A stretch of 64,000 bases of DNA from Carettochelys insculpta (GCF_033958435.1 NC_134137.1:256292501-256356500); one strand, 5' to 3'. Counted from the stretch's first letter, positions 36,801 through 51,800 are shown. Translations and numbers: made by a program. The notes: generated by a model from the letters alone, not told the origin.

Positions 36801-39800
36801 TCGCAGCACATCAATCATGCAGTAAGTATAGACCTATTAATCTGACCCAGTCCACTGTAGAGGAAAGAGCCTCTCAGACGAGTGTGAAGCGGAACTAAAT
36901 GGAAGAATAGATGTCCCATCCTGGGGTGCTGTCATTCCCTGCAAAATTGGAGAGTTAAGCAATGTTTGTTTTGTGACAGCAGGGAAAGATCCCAGCAGGT
37001 GATCATTCTTTAGCTCTGCTGCTTTTTCACTGAAGCCTTCTTTAGGTGATAGAGCAAAGAGTAGCCAGCTTGAGGTGGGAGAAGGGGAGTGTATAGAAGA
37101 GTGAAGTAGCTTTTCAATAAGATTGGCTCAGGGCAGGTGAGGTATGATAGGGGAGCTTCAGAGAAAAAGCAGAGCCAGAGATGCATAAATAAAGAGTCCT
37201 GCATTCCTCACACTCTTGGGTAGAAGGGAGGCTGGAACCAATGTCCTATAATAGCAGGGTTCAGGGGGTGGGGCTGTTCTGTCATGCCTCTCTCAAATAA
37301 TACTCCAGGTGCACATGAAACTTTTGACTGTCCTCCATTTTGTCATCCTTACCTCTCTACCGCCCAGGCAGCCTGCTGCTGCTCCCTCTGCTTCACTCCA
37401 CATACCAGGATGACACATAGCAGCATGCTAGGTGCATGGGAAAGACGTCAGTCGGAGTGTAACCAAGCAGACATAAAGCTTGGTGGTTTGCATTGCAGTG
37501 GTTTGCATTTTCTTATTCTTGAGTTTATAAATAAAAAAAAAGAGTTTGAGGCCCTTCCAAAACTCTGTTTAGGTCCCACCATTGTTGTCAGACTGAACAG
37601 TTAGCCAGCTTTAACCCACTACGTAGAGCTTGCTTTCATTGTTGGTGAACAGTGTTCCAGTGTTTAAAAATCAGTAGATAGACCCAAAACAAAATTGAAC
37701 ACAACTCTTGTGCCATAGAGCTCTCTTGAATTACATATTTTTCTCCTTTGATATTATTGATATAGAACTGTTCATGAATTGGCAAACAATGATTGTGATT
37801 CACTTTGGAAAAGAAAGAATGAAAAACAGTGTGTAATGTTTTGTGTCTTATTTAACACACACACACACACACACACACACAAATTAAAGACATTTCATTT
37901 TTTATTAGAAGCATTCTCTCCATCTTCTCCTATTGAGAGAGAAGGCTTCCAGGCATTTTCCGAGAAGCAATGACTAGTCCTTGGCTCAGTAACTGGTAAT
38001 CTTGCTGATCATTGCCCTGACTTTAACATCCATTTTAGGGAACACTAATGGAAAAGCTATACAAAAATACCTCTGATAATATCTAGAAAAGGCTCTCTTT
38101 TTGAGCCCTGACTTCTTGATTTTAGATCAGAGTATGATAGGCATACTTAGTGGTTGATGGTAACTTTTTAGTGATGGAAATATTAAGAATCCATGCTTAT
38201 TTTATGTAGATATCTCAGTAGGCAATAGTTGTTGTTGACATCTTTACAAACCCTAACAAAGCCAGACTGAGTAATATTAGCTTGGGTCTGTTCTTCTCCT
38301 GGTGTTGGTCCAGAGAGTAATACTGCTTCAACAATCCTCTGCTGTTGGATGCTACTGTAATCTGTTCTGATCTCTTCCCTCGCATCCCCCAACCACACTA
38401 GTTTACTTGACATTTAAGGAGCTAATAAGATCTTTTTGGGTCCAATATCAGCCATATGCAACAACACTCAGCTCTCCTCCATTTCATCGACTCAGAAATG
38501 CACGGCAATTCATCCTTCCTAACAGATATCTGAGATTGAGACTTTAATGTCAGGCATAGCAGGACGAGGAGGAGGATCATAATCACTGCCTGTTGCCATG
38601 GCAGCAGCAATCAAGAATGAGTTTGCCACTGCTGACCAGCCTCACAATAGGAACAAAATGCTAGAATTAGGAATATTCACAGGAGGCTTATTTTCATTGA
38701 TTTTTTTTTAGAAACCTCTACACAGGCACTAAAAGTAAATTTATAAAGAATGTTTCCAGTATACTCATATACACGTCCTTTCCTCCTTGAAATCTAAATA
38801 TAAACTTGGTTAAAACATAGAAAAAACATGGCTCTCTTTCTCAGGAGCTTTGATTAAAATAAGTTTCCCTCTGCCTTGCTCCTTTCCCCTACTCTCTTTC
38901 TTTCCAGTTCTATTTGGTACACAAGCACAATTAAAAATGGTGCCATTAAGAAAATGTCTGGTATAATCTCTTGAAACAGCTTCCATTAGTTTGTCTCCTG
39001 TGCATTCAAAGAAAGTCATTAGCCAAAAGGCACATGGAGATCTTAAATATTTTCCTAAGATTATGCAAATATTCTTTCAAAATCAAGATATACGTCTTGT
39101 GACAGGGTTACTGCCCTGAGTCATGTTCTCCCTTTCTTTCTCAGCAATATCTTAAAATATCCCTGATCCAGCTCCAGTTTAGTTGACCAGAAATGTCTTT
39201 GAGAAGAAAGCGATCTCAAATGCAAAGTCCTAATAGCAAAAGTCCTTTCTTCTAGTGTGTCCTGGATGGAGTTGGGTGGTGGTTTTCCATTCCTCCTCCA
39301 CACCTGGGAAAGGAGGAGCTGCATCATTCTTTTTCCTCTGGAAATGGGGAGCATTTTGTAAGAAAATGGGATCTGACATAACTCACAGTGATCTTGGACA
39401 CTTTGTCTCTCAAAAGCTGGAAGCAAGGATACCACATCGGAATAATCTGGCCTTACTTAAGCAAAGAGATCAACCCCCACCCCACAGCAAGCTTCAGTTT
39501 TACAGACTCAGGTGGATAAAATGAAAGGACAGGTTCATGAGAAGGAAAGGAAATGTGGAAAACTGTCTTTGATTCTAGTTGTCTCTGTTTGTAAGGTCTC
39601 CTGGTCCCCCACTCCCAAAAAGCTGCTTTAGTGATAAGGAGAATAATGGATTGTTATTGGACATTGCTAGGGAAATTGTTGGCCTATGAGGGGCTATTAT
39701 GAGTTATGTGCTTTGTCACCAGAAAATCTGTGAAGAGTTTAGTGAGGAAATGTGCTTTGGAGCAATCCAAAACTTGTCTGTGGACAGGAATGTAGCACGG

Positions 39801-42800
39801 GGAGCATCAACCTTTCCAAGGTGGAGTGCCAAAATTTGACCTTTTGACCTCTATGTATGATCCCAGTGCCGGTGATACTTTTTAAAGTCAGCAATAGTCC
39901 TACTTACAACAGCTTAATTGATAAAGAAATGAAGATGCAGGGCTTTATCATTTAGGTGGTGGTTGGTAGCATCAGCTGGTCTTTTCTTAATCCACAGGCA
40001 GCATGGCTTTGAGTAAACTCTCAGCTGCATGGGGGAGGAGGGGCGGGACTGAGCTCCCACCTTGTGTGCCAATGAAAATCGGCTCATGTGCCTCTCTTGG
40101 CACCAGTGCTGGGGGTTGCTGACCCCTGAGCTAGCACCCAAATTTCTCAGCAGCTGGAAAAAAGAGGTACACCTAGAAAGCTGGTTGTTGATTCCTCAAA
40201 TCCATTTCAGACTTTAGGTAAATGTAGGCATTTGAATTGTGCTAACCCTATTGGTACAGCATATATGTGTATGTGAGTTTAAGGCATAATAAAAAGTAGT
40301 TTCAGGTAAAAACACTCTTGTTTGTGCCAATCACTTATTAGACAGAGGATCTGTGTCCCCCACTCATGTACCCTGGCATCACTTGGATAGAGACAATTAT
40401 GTTACTGCTGCTTTGGGTTCTAAAAACGCTGAGTAACCATGGAAGTTGCAAATTCATTGGTAAAGAGACCCTCTCTATTTCTTTTCAGAGAATCTTTTGT
40501 GGCAGTCTTTCCTTCCCATGGAATCTCTTGATTGGTTTAATTGATGGATTCCACACAATGGAAGTGGGGCCTTATCCCTACCCTGCATCATAAGATTTCT
40601 AGTCCAATGTCCCTTAAGGAATAATAAACTGTTTTCCCTGCCCTAGAGGATACATTATCCCACACCAGGATCATTTTCTTTGCCCCAGAACTTGCCTTAG
40701 CCATTTCCCAGGCCCTCCTTGATTCCAGAATTACTGCAATGGGGTGGCCTGGTATTAAAGAATGAGAATAACTGGTTACACTATTATTTTCAAAAAGGGT
40801 TATTTTAATTTGAGTGATTGCTCTTGTGAATTCTGATGTGCACATGTTTGTGTGCTGCATGCATGGTTATAGAAAGATTTTTTCCCCAGTGGTACTGGTT
40901 GGGTCGGCTGTAGCACCTCTGTGCCAATGTCATCAACGTTGTCTATAAATACCCCTGCCAACCTGACACCCCACTCAGCTTCTTTTTTTCACCTACTGAT
41001 ATTTGTTGGAGCTTCTATCACTGCTTCACAGTGGATGGCACTCCCTAGTAAGGGATTTGTTGTTGGTTAATCAGTAGCTGATTGCTGCTGATAGCCGTTG
41101 TTAATCTTTGAGGGTTTTTTCCCTTCACTTCGTGGATCCACTTGCTATACACCATCAACAACCAAAACCTGTGGCAACTGACTCACTAACTACCTGCCAA
41201 AGAAGAAATCAGGAAGAAAAGATGGCTATGGATTGGACATACCCTCAGAAAACCAACCACCACCATCACAAGGCAAGCATTAAGTTGGAACCCACAAGGG
41301 AAAAGGAAAAGAGGGTGCCCAAGAAACACCTGGCTTAGAGACCAGAAAGCAGACACTAAATTGATGGGATATACCTGGTCAGAACTGGAAAAGATTGCCC
41401 AAGACAAGGGATGCTGGCAAATGGTTGTTGATGGCCTGTGCTCCAAGATGTAGGGGGAAGAGGCTTAGTTAGTGGTGCCCCCGTGTGTGCGGTGGCCACA
41501 GGGTTTTAAGCAGTGTGAGAGATGGGGGAAGCCCATGCTCAAGGGTGACCTTCACTCTGCTTGTCTCAAGTGCTTAGGGGAGAGTCACCTGCAGGACAAG
41601 TGTTCTATTTGTAGATCATTCAAACTTAGGACAAAGAAAGAGAGGGATAAGAGACTGCAGATGATCCTTATGGAATCAACTCTACAATCCCAAGAGCTGA
41701 CTTCTCTTTCATTGGTGCAGAGTGCATTGGCCTCAGTGTGTGACACCTTGGCACCTGGGCCAGACATTAAGCATCAGCACAACTCCCAGGCATTGAAGAC
41801 TGTCCCCGGCACTGGTCACACTCCCTGGTGCAGAAAACAGGAGCTTGACACTGCTCCCATTTCCCAGTGTCAAAGAAGAAGTGTGTGGAGAGAGGCCACT
41901 CCCTCGCTGGAGGCCAAATAAGGTCCTGGAGGCACCACCTTCCATCAAGACCATGGCGGCTGCACACCCAGTACCAAGCTTGGCACCTTTGACTCCAGGC
42001 CCACAAGTGGGTCCATTGAGTCCAGCATTAGAGTATTCCCCAGCACCCATGATTTAGGAGGACTCAGACCTTCCTAACACAGCAGATACCTTCAAGTCTG
42101 CCAGGTACTTGGTCAAATTGATGATTCCATCTGGTTCACTCTGTCCAGGCTTGGACCCTCTCATGAACTCTCCTCTAGACACACCCGCCCTTTTGGCGAT
42201 CCTCCACTACGAACTCAGGGACCTGGAAGAGTGTCTTCGACCAATTCCAGCACCAGTTTATTCTGCAGAGTTGGAACACATGTTTATGGTACTGACTATG
42301 TCACCTGTCCCAGCACCAGTGCCAACACCAGCACCAAATGTGGTACTGGCACTGGTCATGGCACTTGCAACAGCATCTGTGCTGGCACCATCTTCCTTGC
42401 TGGCTGGTGTGATTGGCACAGGGTAGTCCGCCTCCACACTGCAAGATACATAAGAGGCATTGCTAACAGTTCCACAAGAGGTGGGAAGGCTGGCGGCACT
42501 GGAAGTCCCTCCTGTGGCACCAGGGTTTAGTGTGGCTTATCTGTCTTTGGCACTGTCAGCTACCACACATAGGGGCAAGCTAGAAGCCATGACATTTAGG
42601 AGCCGATCATGTAGGCACTGTTCACCAGCACCATCTGGCACTGCTCCACCTTGGTCTGCTTTGGAATATACCTCTGACTCCAAGGTGGACTCCATGATGC
42701 CACGCAGCCCCAAGTACCAGTCCAGGTCATGGCACCATTCCAGGCACTGTTCTCGTTGCTATCCTCAGGAACCTCCTCTGGCCCCAGTGCAGACCTAGCC

Positions 42801-45800
42801 GCCACAATGGCAGGCACTGGTACAGTAGTCATTTTGGACTCCCTGGACCTATCAACAGGTGCAGGTCCAGGATACACCTTCGGGGCCCCTTCAGTGGCAC
42901 CTTAGGGGTGGGAGGCCCCTTCAGATGCTGCCGGGTCTCTGGCCCTAGAACCCATCCAACAGACCACCAGTTCTCCTGTTGCCTCTTTGCAAAGGGTGAC
43001 CCAGCCCTTGGCTCAACCACTCCCTGAGCTTAAAGAGCAGGACAGTATCCCTCCCCTGCTGGCTTTGTCCTTGTCCTCAGTGGACAATGTAATGGTGGGT
43101 ATGTCCCTCTCACCATCATCTATGGAGAAAAAGGCCCACCAGGACCTCCTTTGTAGAGTGGCACAGGGACTTAACTTCCCTGCCAAGGAATAGGTGGAGG
43201 AAGTAGAACCTATACTGGATGTGTTGTCCTCAGATGGCCTGGCTTGTGTCACCCTATCACCCATTAAGACCATCACAGCCTCATTGAAGGTCCTGCGGCA
43301 AACCACAACTTTTATCCCCCCCACAGCTATGAGGGTTGAGAAGTGGTACTTTGTGCTTCAGTATGGGTAGAACATCTGCATACCGACTCTCTGTCAGGGT
43401 CACTGGTGGTCAGTGCTGGTTGATTTGTTTCCTAACAATTTGGGAAATATGAAGGGAAGGAGTTAGTATCAACCAGTTGTAAAGATACCCTGGAGGCAGA
43501 GGATTTCTACCCTATTTTAAAATAAAAGGCAGAATCCTAATTTTAAAATTGAGGGATACGTAAGATTTTCAAAGCCAAAGACGTTTTTTACCTTTGTGTA
43601 ACCCTGAGGCTGGATCCCTCAGGGGAAAGGGTGCAAAGTCAGGGTAGGGTGGAAGTGGTGGTGGTGAGAATGGGCAGAACTTGGGGAATATGCATGGATA
43701 CCTTTCCCCAGGCCACTGGGACTCCTGGGCTGTATTGTGGAAATGTTTGGGCTGTAGATGGCCCACGGGCTCTGATTTTGAGACCCCCTGGTTTAAGTGT
43801 TGAGCCAGGCCTAGATTATTCTTGATCTTCATCCCCATCCTCAGTGCTTAGTGCTTAGTGTTACCACTTCTTTTTTCTTGTTTTCCTCCCAACTCATGAG
43901 TGCAATATTCCCCCCCTCCTCCCTGAAGACTACCTGCAAGATAGGACTCATATTTTCGGCTTACGATTTCTGAATTCAGTGGAGGCCATTGGGTGCTAAG
44001 CACTTTTAGAAATTGGAGGAATTCATGCCAGTACATAAATGGGAGCCAAGTTATTTGAAAACTCTGGCTCCAGATGGGATTGTGAGTGCCTTTGAAAAAT
44101 CTGTCCCTAAATGTAATTTCCTAAGTACTTTGTATCTATTATGAAAGTTGTGATTGTATTAGCAACATAATGCTGCATTCTTCTCTGAGCTAATGAACAT
44201 TCGCTGGGGAAAAAAAGCCATACATAAAGAAAAGGCCCTTGGGATAACCCTAGTGTCCTTGCCAAAATTCCATCTTTCATTTAGTAAAATTTATGCAAAT
44301 ATTCTGCTTCATGGTTGTCTGAAGAAATGGTGCTATAGCTTTCTCACATTCACTACTTTGTCTGTATATTACTTATTGGCTATATCTACACTAGCCCCAA
44401 ACTTCGAAATGGCCATGTAAATGGCCATTTTGAAGTCTACTAATGAAGTGCTGAAATACATATTCAGCGCCTCATTAGCATGTGGGTGGCCGCGGCACTT
44501 TGAAATTGATGCGGCTCACCGCCGCTCAGCTCGTCCTGACGGGGCTCCTTTTCGAAAGGACCCCAGCTATTTCGAAGTCCCCTTATTCCTATGAGCAGAT
44601 GGGAATAAGGGGACTTCGAAGTCGGTGGGGTCCTTTCAAAAAGGAGCCCCGTCGGGATGAGCCGCGTGGTGGCGAGCTGCATCAATTTTGAAGTGCTGCG
44701 GCTGCGCACATGCTAATGAGGCGCTGAATATGTATTTCAGCACTTCGTTAGTAAACTTTGAAATGGCCACTTACTTGGCCATTTTGAAGTTTGGGGCTAG
44801 TGTAGACACGACCATTTACTTAACAGAAACGTGCTTGTAAGGTTGTTCTACAGTGCTCTATTACTCAATGAAATTGTTTCCTGTTTTAACTGCAGACTTA
44901 CTCGCCATACCTACTAATAGATACTCTTGTCTCAAACGTAGCTCTTTTTAACTGTACAGTGATTTCAAAAAGGGAAATGTATAACAATCACTAAGCTGCA
45001 TAATGATTTTTGATAGTTACATTTTTCACATTACATTTTTTTACAGTTTGGCATCTCATCAAGTAAGGTGCTGTCATTTACTTAGAAATGAGTTGTAGCC
45101 TGCTTACAAAATTATAGCTCACTAATGCCATCTTTGTGGTCTGATAATGGTTATTAAACTTGACTAAATGTGTGAATTTTGTACATCTGTAGAAATTCAG
45201 TGATCTGAAGTTCTGTCTACTTTTTCTGTCAGGAATATAGTTATCAATTTTTAGGTATTGTGTACTTTTAAAACTTACACTTACCCTAGGTGTCAATAGA
45301 TTCCTAAATTTATAGCAGCATCTGATCCATAGACCACAACAAGAACTGCAGATAAACATATATCTGCAGATTTGCTGGGATCAAGAATCTAATCTCTATT
45401 AAGTTAACTTTACTGAAGATATACAGTCAAAAATGAGGTTGTACTACACTTATAAGAAAATAAGTAATGGGATGATGATAGGTTGATATACAGGGCAGCA
45501 GTGTACTGTGGAAATAGGACACCAAAATGCCTGCCTTCCTTAGTTAAAACCACTTCCATAGGTGTAGTCACATAGAAGCATTGTTCTCATATGTATGCAC
45601 ATTTTTGTTTATGAAAACAAGGCAATACTTCATGAACAATGTCACCATCTATTCTCACTTTTGTGTTCAAAACACTTCTCGTGCTGCCATTGATAGTCTG
45701 CCTCTACATTCTCGCTGACTTAGTATCAGTATGGAGAAAGTTTCTTGCTTATCGTGTTACGTGGCAATAACGTTCTTTTGGTAGGTAGGGTTGAATATTT

Positions 45801-48800
45801 ATTTCTTCTTACACCACTTTTATTCCTTGTTCCAGCACTTGTATGTTTTTCATAATGGCAACATTTATATTGTTGCCTTTCTTTTGCTTTGTTTTGTTTT
45901 TTACATTGTCACAAAAGCCAACTTGATTGGTAAGATATTTGGTTGTTCATTATTCTATGGTGCTTATTTGGAACATCACTCTACGTCTTCAACAGCCTTA
46001 ATTCTAAAAAGAATTACATCTATAAGATACATTTTGAAAGTAGGTGTTTTAATATTTTGATATGAAAGTGTTTTACTAAATGCATTACGATTGCTTTCTA
46101 CTGTTTTACCTGTTTGCACAGGAATTAAAATTCAAAATATTGGTTAAAAATAAGAAAGTTGGAACACTTGAAGAAACTGTTCAAAGGAGAGGTCTTGACA
46201 GTCATGGTGAGGTAGGGGAATTTGTAGAAGAGATAGGGCAATCTGAAGATGATGAAACTGATGAAGGCAGGCCCTCAGCACCAACATCTCCTCTGATAAA
46301 AAGAAGTGCAAGTAGGAGATCTCCACCAACCCAGCGAAAAAAGTCTAAGGTAAAAGTTTGCTGTCTCATAGGAAATCAGGAGGCAACCAGAGAGGTTATT
46401 TTCTTTAGTTGGTTGAAATCTGTTTGAAAGCAGCTTATGATAGCAAAGTAAGCAAAATTTAAATGGGAGGCTTTAATCACAAATGAGTGTTAAAACAAAA
46501 TATCTAAAATAGTATTTGTCGTCTCATGGCTGCCTTCACTTCCTCATTCCTCCACTCAAGATACAGCATATTTTGGAATCCAAGTCAAATTCAGTCCTTC
46601 CTGGTTCTTGCATGCCAAACTCTACTTTTCCTGTATTTTTCCATTCTGAACATTGTCCTCACCTGCTAGAGTTGGGGTTGGGAACCTTTTTTGGTCAATG
46701 GCCACTGACCCACAGAAAATCAGTTGGGGGCCACACAAGTGAGAAACAACCCTCCTGCCCTGCTCCCCCCCCCGCACGCCCCCCCCCCCCCCAGAAAAAC
46801 CCTTCACTGATGTGGTCCCTGACTGAAAAACAAAACTGAAAACGAACAAAAAAGAAATAGGAAAGGAGACATTCCCCTCACACAACAGCCGGGATGGGTG
46901 GGTCGAACAGGGCTAGTACATATTATGGGCCCCTCTAGGCTCTGGGTTGGGGCCAAAATGAGGGGTTCAGTGTGGGAGGGGGCTGCCACAAAGCAGACTT
47001 GTGGGGTGGGTTCTGGGCAGGAGGGTGAGTGTAGCAGTGGGCTGGGGATTGAGGGTGCAGTGGGAGGTGTGCAGGAGCAGGCTGTGGATGGGGTTCTGGG
47101 TGGGACAGGGAAAGGAGACTGGGGGGTTTGGTCAGGAAGGGTTGCAAGAGTGGGCTGGGTGTGCAGGGTCAGGGTAGGAGGAAGGGCGCAGGAGGGTTTG
47201 GGGAAAGGGATCTGGGCTGGAGGAAGCAGAAGCAGGGTGGAGGTGGGGAGTCTAGGGATGCAGAGTGCAGGATGGGGATGGGATAGAGCTCTGGGCAGGA
47301 GGGAGCATGCAGGAGTGGTCTAGGTGAATGGAGTCTGGGTGAGGGGGGCATGCTTACCTGTGCAGCACCCTAGGGATGTGCATGCCCCCTTCCCATTCCG
47401 GGTGCTGCCTGCCACTGTTCTGATTGGCCAAAATTCCAGCCAATCAGACCGACGGGATAAAGCCCCCATGCTGTGCTGCTGCTGCTCCTCCCTCTCTCCC
47501 TCCCACTCCCCCTCCCTCTCCCCTGGCTGGGGGAACAGAAGCAAGTGGCAATGGCACTGCATGGAGCTGCTTCCTGACCCCCACCCCTGGCAGAGCTCAT
47601 GGGCTGGAGCCAGCCCTAGCTTGCCTGACTCTGGTCTATGAGGCTCAGGTCTGTACATCCCCTCACCCAGGGAAGGGATCCCTGAGACTTGGGGGCCAGA
47701 TCCAGGCATGTCAGGGCTGGGGGTCTCCCACCCCTGTGCTAGAGGCTCCAAAGGCAATATTCAATGCTGTTGACATTGCACTGATTATGCCAATTCTCCT
47801 TAAGGGAATGTCCTTGAGGAGAATTGGGAGAATAACATTTTCAGACACACAGAAGAACATAATTTGTTGTGCAAAAGTCAAAATGGTTTCTTTAAAGGGA
47901 AATCATGTCTCACTAACCTGTAAGAATTATTTGAAAAGGTCAAAGCAGATCCAATGGATATAGTGTACTTAGATTTCCAGAAAGCTTTTGACAAGGTCCC
48001 TTATGAAAGGCTCTTGCATAAATTAAGTTGTTATGGGATAAGAGGGAAGTTCCTTTCATGGATTGAGAACTGATTAAGATCCAGGAAACAAAGGGTAGGA
48101 ATAAGTGGTAAATTTTCAGAATGGGGAGGAGTAACTAGTGACATTCCCCAAGGAATAGTCCTGGACTAATCCTATTCAACTTTTTCATAAAATGCTCTGG
48201 AGAAGGGGGTAAACAGTGAGGTGGCAAAGTTTGCAGATGACACTAAACTGCTCAGAAGAGTTAAAACCAAAGCAGACTGTGAAGAACTTCAAAAGGATCT
48301 CACCAAACTGAGTGATTGGGCAACAAAATGTCAAATGAAATTTAATGTAGATAAATGTAACGTAATGCACATTGGAAAAAATAATCCCAACTATACATAC
48401 AATATGATGGGGGCTAATTTAACTACAACTAATCAGGAAAGAGATCTTGGAGTCATCGTGAATAGTTCTCTGAAAACATCTACGCAATGTGCAGTGGCAG
48501 TCAAAAAAAACACACAAAACAAAACAAAAAAAAACAAAAAAAAAACACTCAACCAACCAACCAGGATGTTAGGAATCATGAAAAAAGGGATAGAGAATAA
48601 GATGGAGAATATCTTATTGCCCTTATATAAAGCCATGTTATGCACACATCTTGAACATTGTGTACAGAAGAGGTTGCCTCCTCTCAATATCTATATCTAT
48701 ATCTATAGCTATATATATATGTAAAGAGAGAGAGAGAGAGAGAGAGAGAGCAGCTAAAATGATAGGGCTTTGGAACGGGTCTCATATGAAGAGAGATTAG

Positions 48801-51800
48801 AGACTAGGACTTTTCATCTTAGACCAGAGAAGACTAACAGGGGCTATCATAGACGTATATCAAATTATGAGTGGAGAGGAGAAAGTGAGCAAGGAAAAAT
48901 TATTTACTTTTTCCCATAAAATAAGAACTAGGGGACTCTAAATGAAATTAATGGGCAGCAGGTTTAAAACAAATAAAAGGAAATTTTTCCTCACACAGCG
49001 CACAGTCAAAATATGGATCTCCTTGCCAGAGGAGGCATGAGAGCTAGGACTATAACAGGGTTTTACAAAGAGCTAGATAAATTCATGGAGGTTAGGTCCA
49101 TTAATTGCTGTTAACCAGGATGGGTAAGGAATGGTGTCCCTAGCCTCTGTTTGTCAGAAGCTGGAGATGGATGGCAGAAGAAAGATTGTTACCAATTTGG
49201 TTCACTCCCTTTGGGGCACCTGGTATTGGCTACTGTGAGCAGACAGGATACTGGGCTAGATGGACTTTTGCTCTAACCCAGTATGGCCATTCTTATTGTC
49301 TGTATGCCTTTTAATGAGGGCAGGGAAAGGGATAGTTCCACTCACATCTGTCCCTGTTTATACCTCCCCCCACCATTCCCAGTCAGACCAAACAATTTTT
49401 CCAAACAATTTTAAAGAACCTCATTCACCTAATTTTCTGCCTTCTGTTTTTATGCACAGGACTAGGTAGGGTTGGGGCTTCAATAAAAAGTAATTTTGGT
49501 CCTTAAGCTAGACAGGAGTTTTGCTTTCTCATTTATCAACATACCAAAAAGAATGTTAAAAGAGCCTCTACTCTTAAAGGTGACACTCGAAATGGCTTGT
49601 AACACCATGTTTACTTCCACTGATTTTATGCTGTGTTCTCAGTTAACAAACAAGATAGACATATAGACTCAAAGAGTATACAGCTGTAAGAGACCATTGC
49701 AGTCATCTTGTCTGACTTTGTGCAGGCCACAAAATCTCACCCACCCACTCTCGTAATAGACCCATCACCTCAGCTAATTTAAAATGTGCGAGTGTCCTAT
49801 GCCCCGGCTGCAAAACAAGGAAATAAACCCCACAACCTAGAGTCTCAATCAATTTGACCTCATAGGGGAAAGAAATTCCTTCTTGACCCCAAATATGGTG
49901 ATCAGTTGGACTCTGAGCATTTTGGGAAGACCCACCACCTGGACGTTTGGGAAAAAATTCTCTGCAGTAACTCAGCCCTCGCCCCCAGCATCTAATATCC
50001 CATCTCTGGTTACCGGCAGTTGCAGATGGATCACATGCCATTCTAGGCAGTCTCATCTCATCTCCTCCATAAACTTATGAGGCTCTGTCTTGATCATTCT
50101 TTGTCATGGAAATCTGCAGCTTCATGAGGTACGGAACTGCTGGTTTCTCCTATTTCCAGGACTCAGAGATAGTCAAGAGTACGCCACACCTTCTGAGCTG
50201 CACTGAGATTACTGCCCAGATTTCCAGTGCTGTGCACAGAGGCAAAAGTTTCCTTGGCATCTCTCCCTCTCTCTCTCACATTGTTTGTTTAATCCGATAT
50301 TTTGTCACCTTCTTTCTCTCCCTCCAGCTTGGATTCTTCCAGCCAGGGTGTGGGTCTTCAAGGGAGGACTCTGAAGAAAGCCTGAAATTCCTCTAGTTCA
50401 GTATTAGATCCCTAGCAAGTCTTTAAAAGAGCGTGCTCTATGCTGAGGTACCACACTTTAGCACTGATAAGACCAGGATGCCTGGTAAGGACAAGTGAAG
50501 GTATCAGAGGTCTACTCCCTCCAATTCTCAGCCTTAAGACCCTTGTAAAGCTTCAGGGTCACAGCCAAGGAAAGCCAGTTTTCATTCTTTCTGACAGTAC
50601 GGAGGCCAAGCAAGGCCAATTTCTTGTCCCATTGGGTTAAGAGGAGCAGAATGTATCATGCATCAAATCAAAACATATACTTGGAATCCTCGATTGACAG
50701 GCAAATTGGCTGTCATACATGGAGTCTATCAGAGTGGTCTCTAGCCAGGGGAGATCCAGCCTAGCCCAGCCCAGCCCAGCCCAGTCCAGCAGAACATGCC
50801 TATGAGGATTATGGTTGCCAAGGGAAAGTGTGCTGCTCTACCAGGGTTTTGAATCTGGGCCAGGTCTGCTGATGTATTCTCCCTGTGCTGCAGTGACATC
50901 CTGATATAGACTGTTCCCTTCAGTCCCTCACATAGGAAAATGAAATTGGATGGGGGCCATGCAATTTTAATTGCCCAAAATTGTATCCATCAGCATTCGA
51001 ACCCTGACTTTTTAATGCTTTCTAACAAAATCCATATCTCTGTCTCAAGGCTCCATTACTCATGGAGTAAGATCTGGAGTTGTATTGTTTTCTGCTTTCT
51101 TCTTCAATTTTACAATGTAAAATCAATATTTTTTATAGAATCTAATATTCCATGTGGTAGTATGTTACAGCCCTAGGGGATGATCATTTTAAAGAGTGAA
51201 TTTTCATTTTTTAGGATTTTTTTTAGTACCACTTTGGAACTATTGTCTGTTTTCAAAAGAAATGTAACATTATACTACTTACTACTTTTTTATGCGCCAT
51301 GGAATTATTTGAAATACGCTGGATTTGATTAATCTCTCCTCTTGGTGCAAATTAGGTGTAACTTCACTGAAATCAATGAGAGACAGCAGCATAAAACTTA
51401 CCAGAGGAGATCTGAATGCAAAATTCTATCAAAGATGTTTCGAAATGCTCAGCAGTAGCATTTTACTTTTAGTATGTTTTTCTGTTGCAAAGGAGTTAGA
51501 GATGAAACCAAGATGAAATCATTTTGGTTATTGACCCACCAGTGCAGTCTCATTCCCTACAATTTTATAGTGTTTTATTTTAAATGTCCAAATGACAAGG
51601 CATACCCCTTTTTCCGCAGACCAGCAGTTCTCAGCTGGGGGCCTGTGATCCCTGGGGATCTCTGAGTTGTTTCAGGGAGTCTGCAACATTTCTGGATGAA
51701 GCCTGAAGTCCTGAGACCTGGTGCACTGCATGGGCCTGAAGTCTACAGCTGTGGGGCTGAAGCTGGGACCTGCAGGGTTGAAGTCTGGACTCACAGCTGC

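Noticed and set aside
46898..47323. 141-residue Gly/Val-rich open frame, and proline-rich frames on the other strand
   Set aside because: Produced by the G-rich strand bias of the hAT element; low complexity, no domain.
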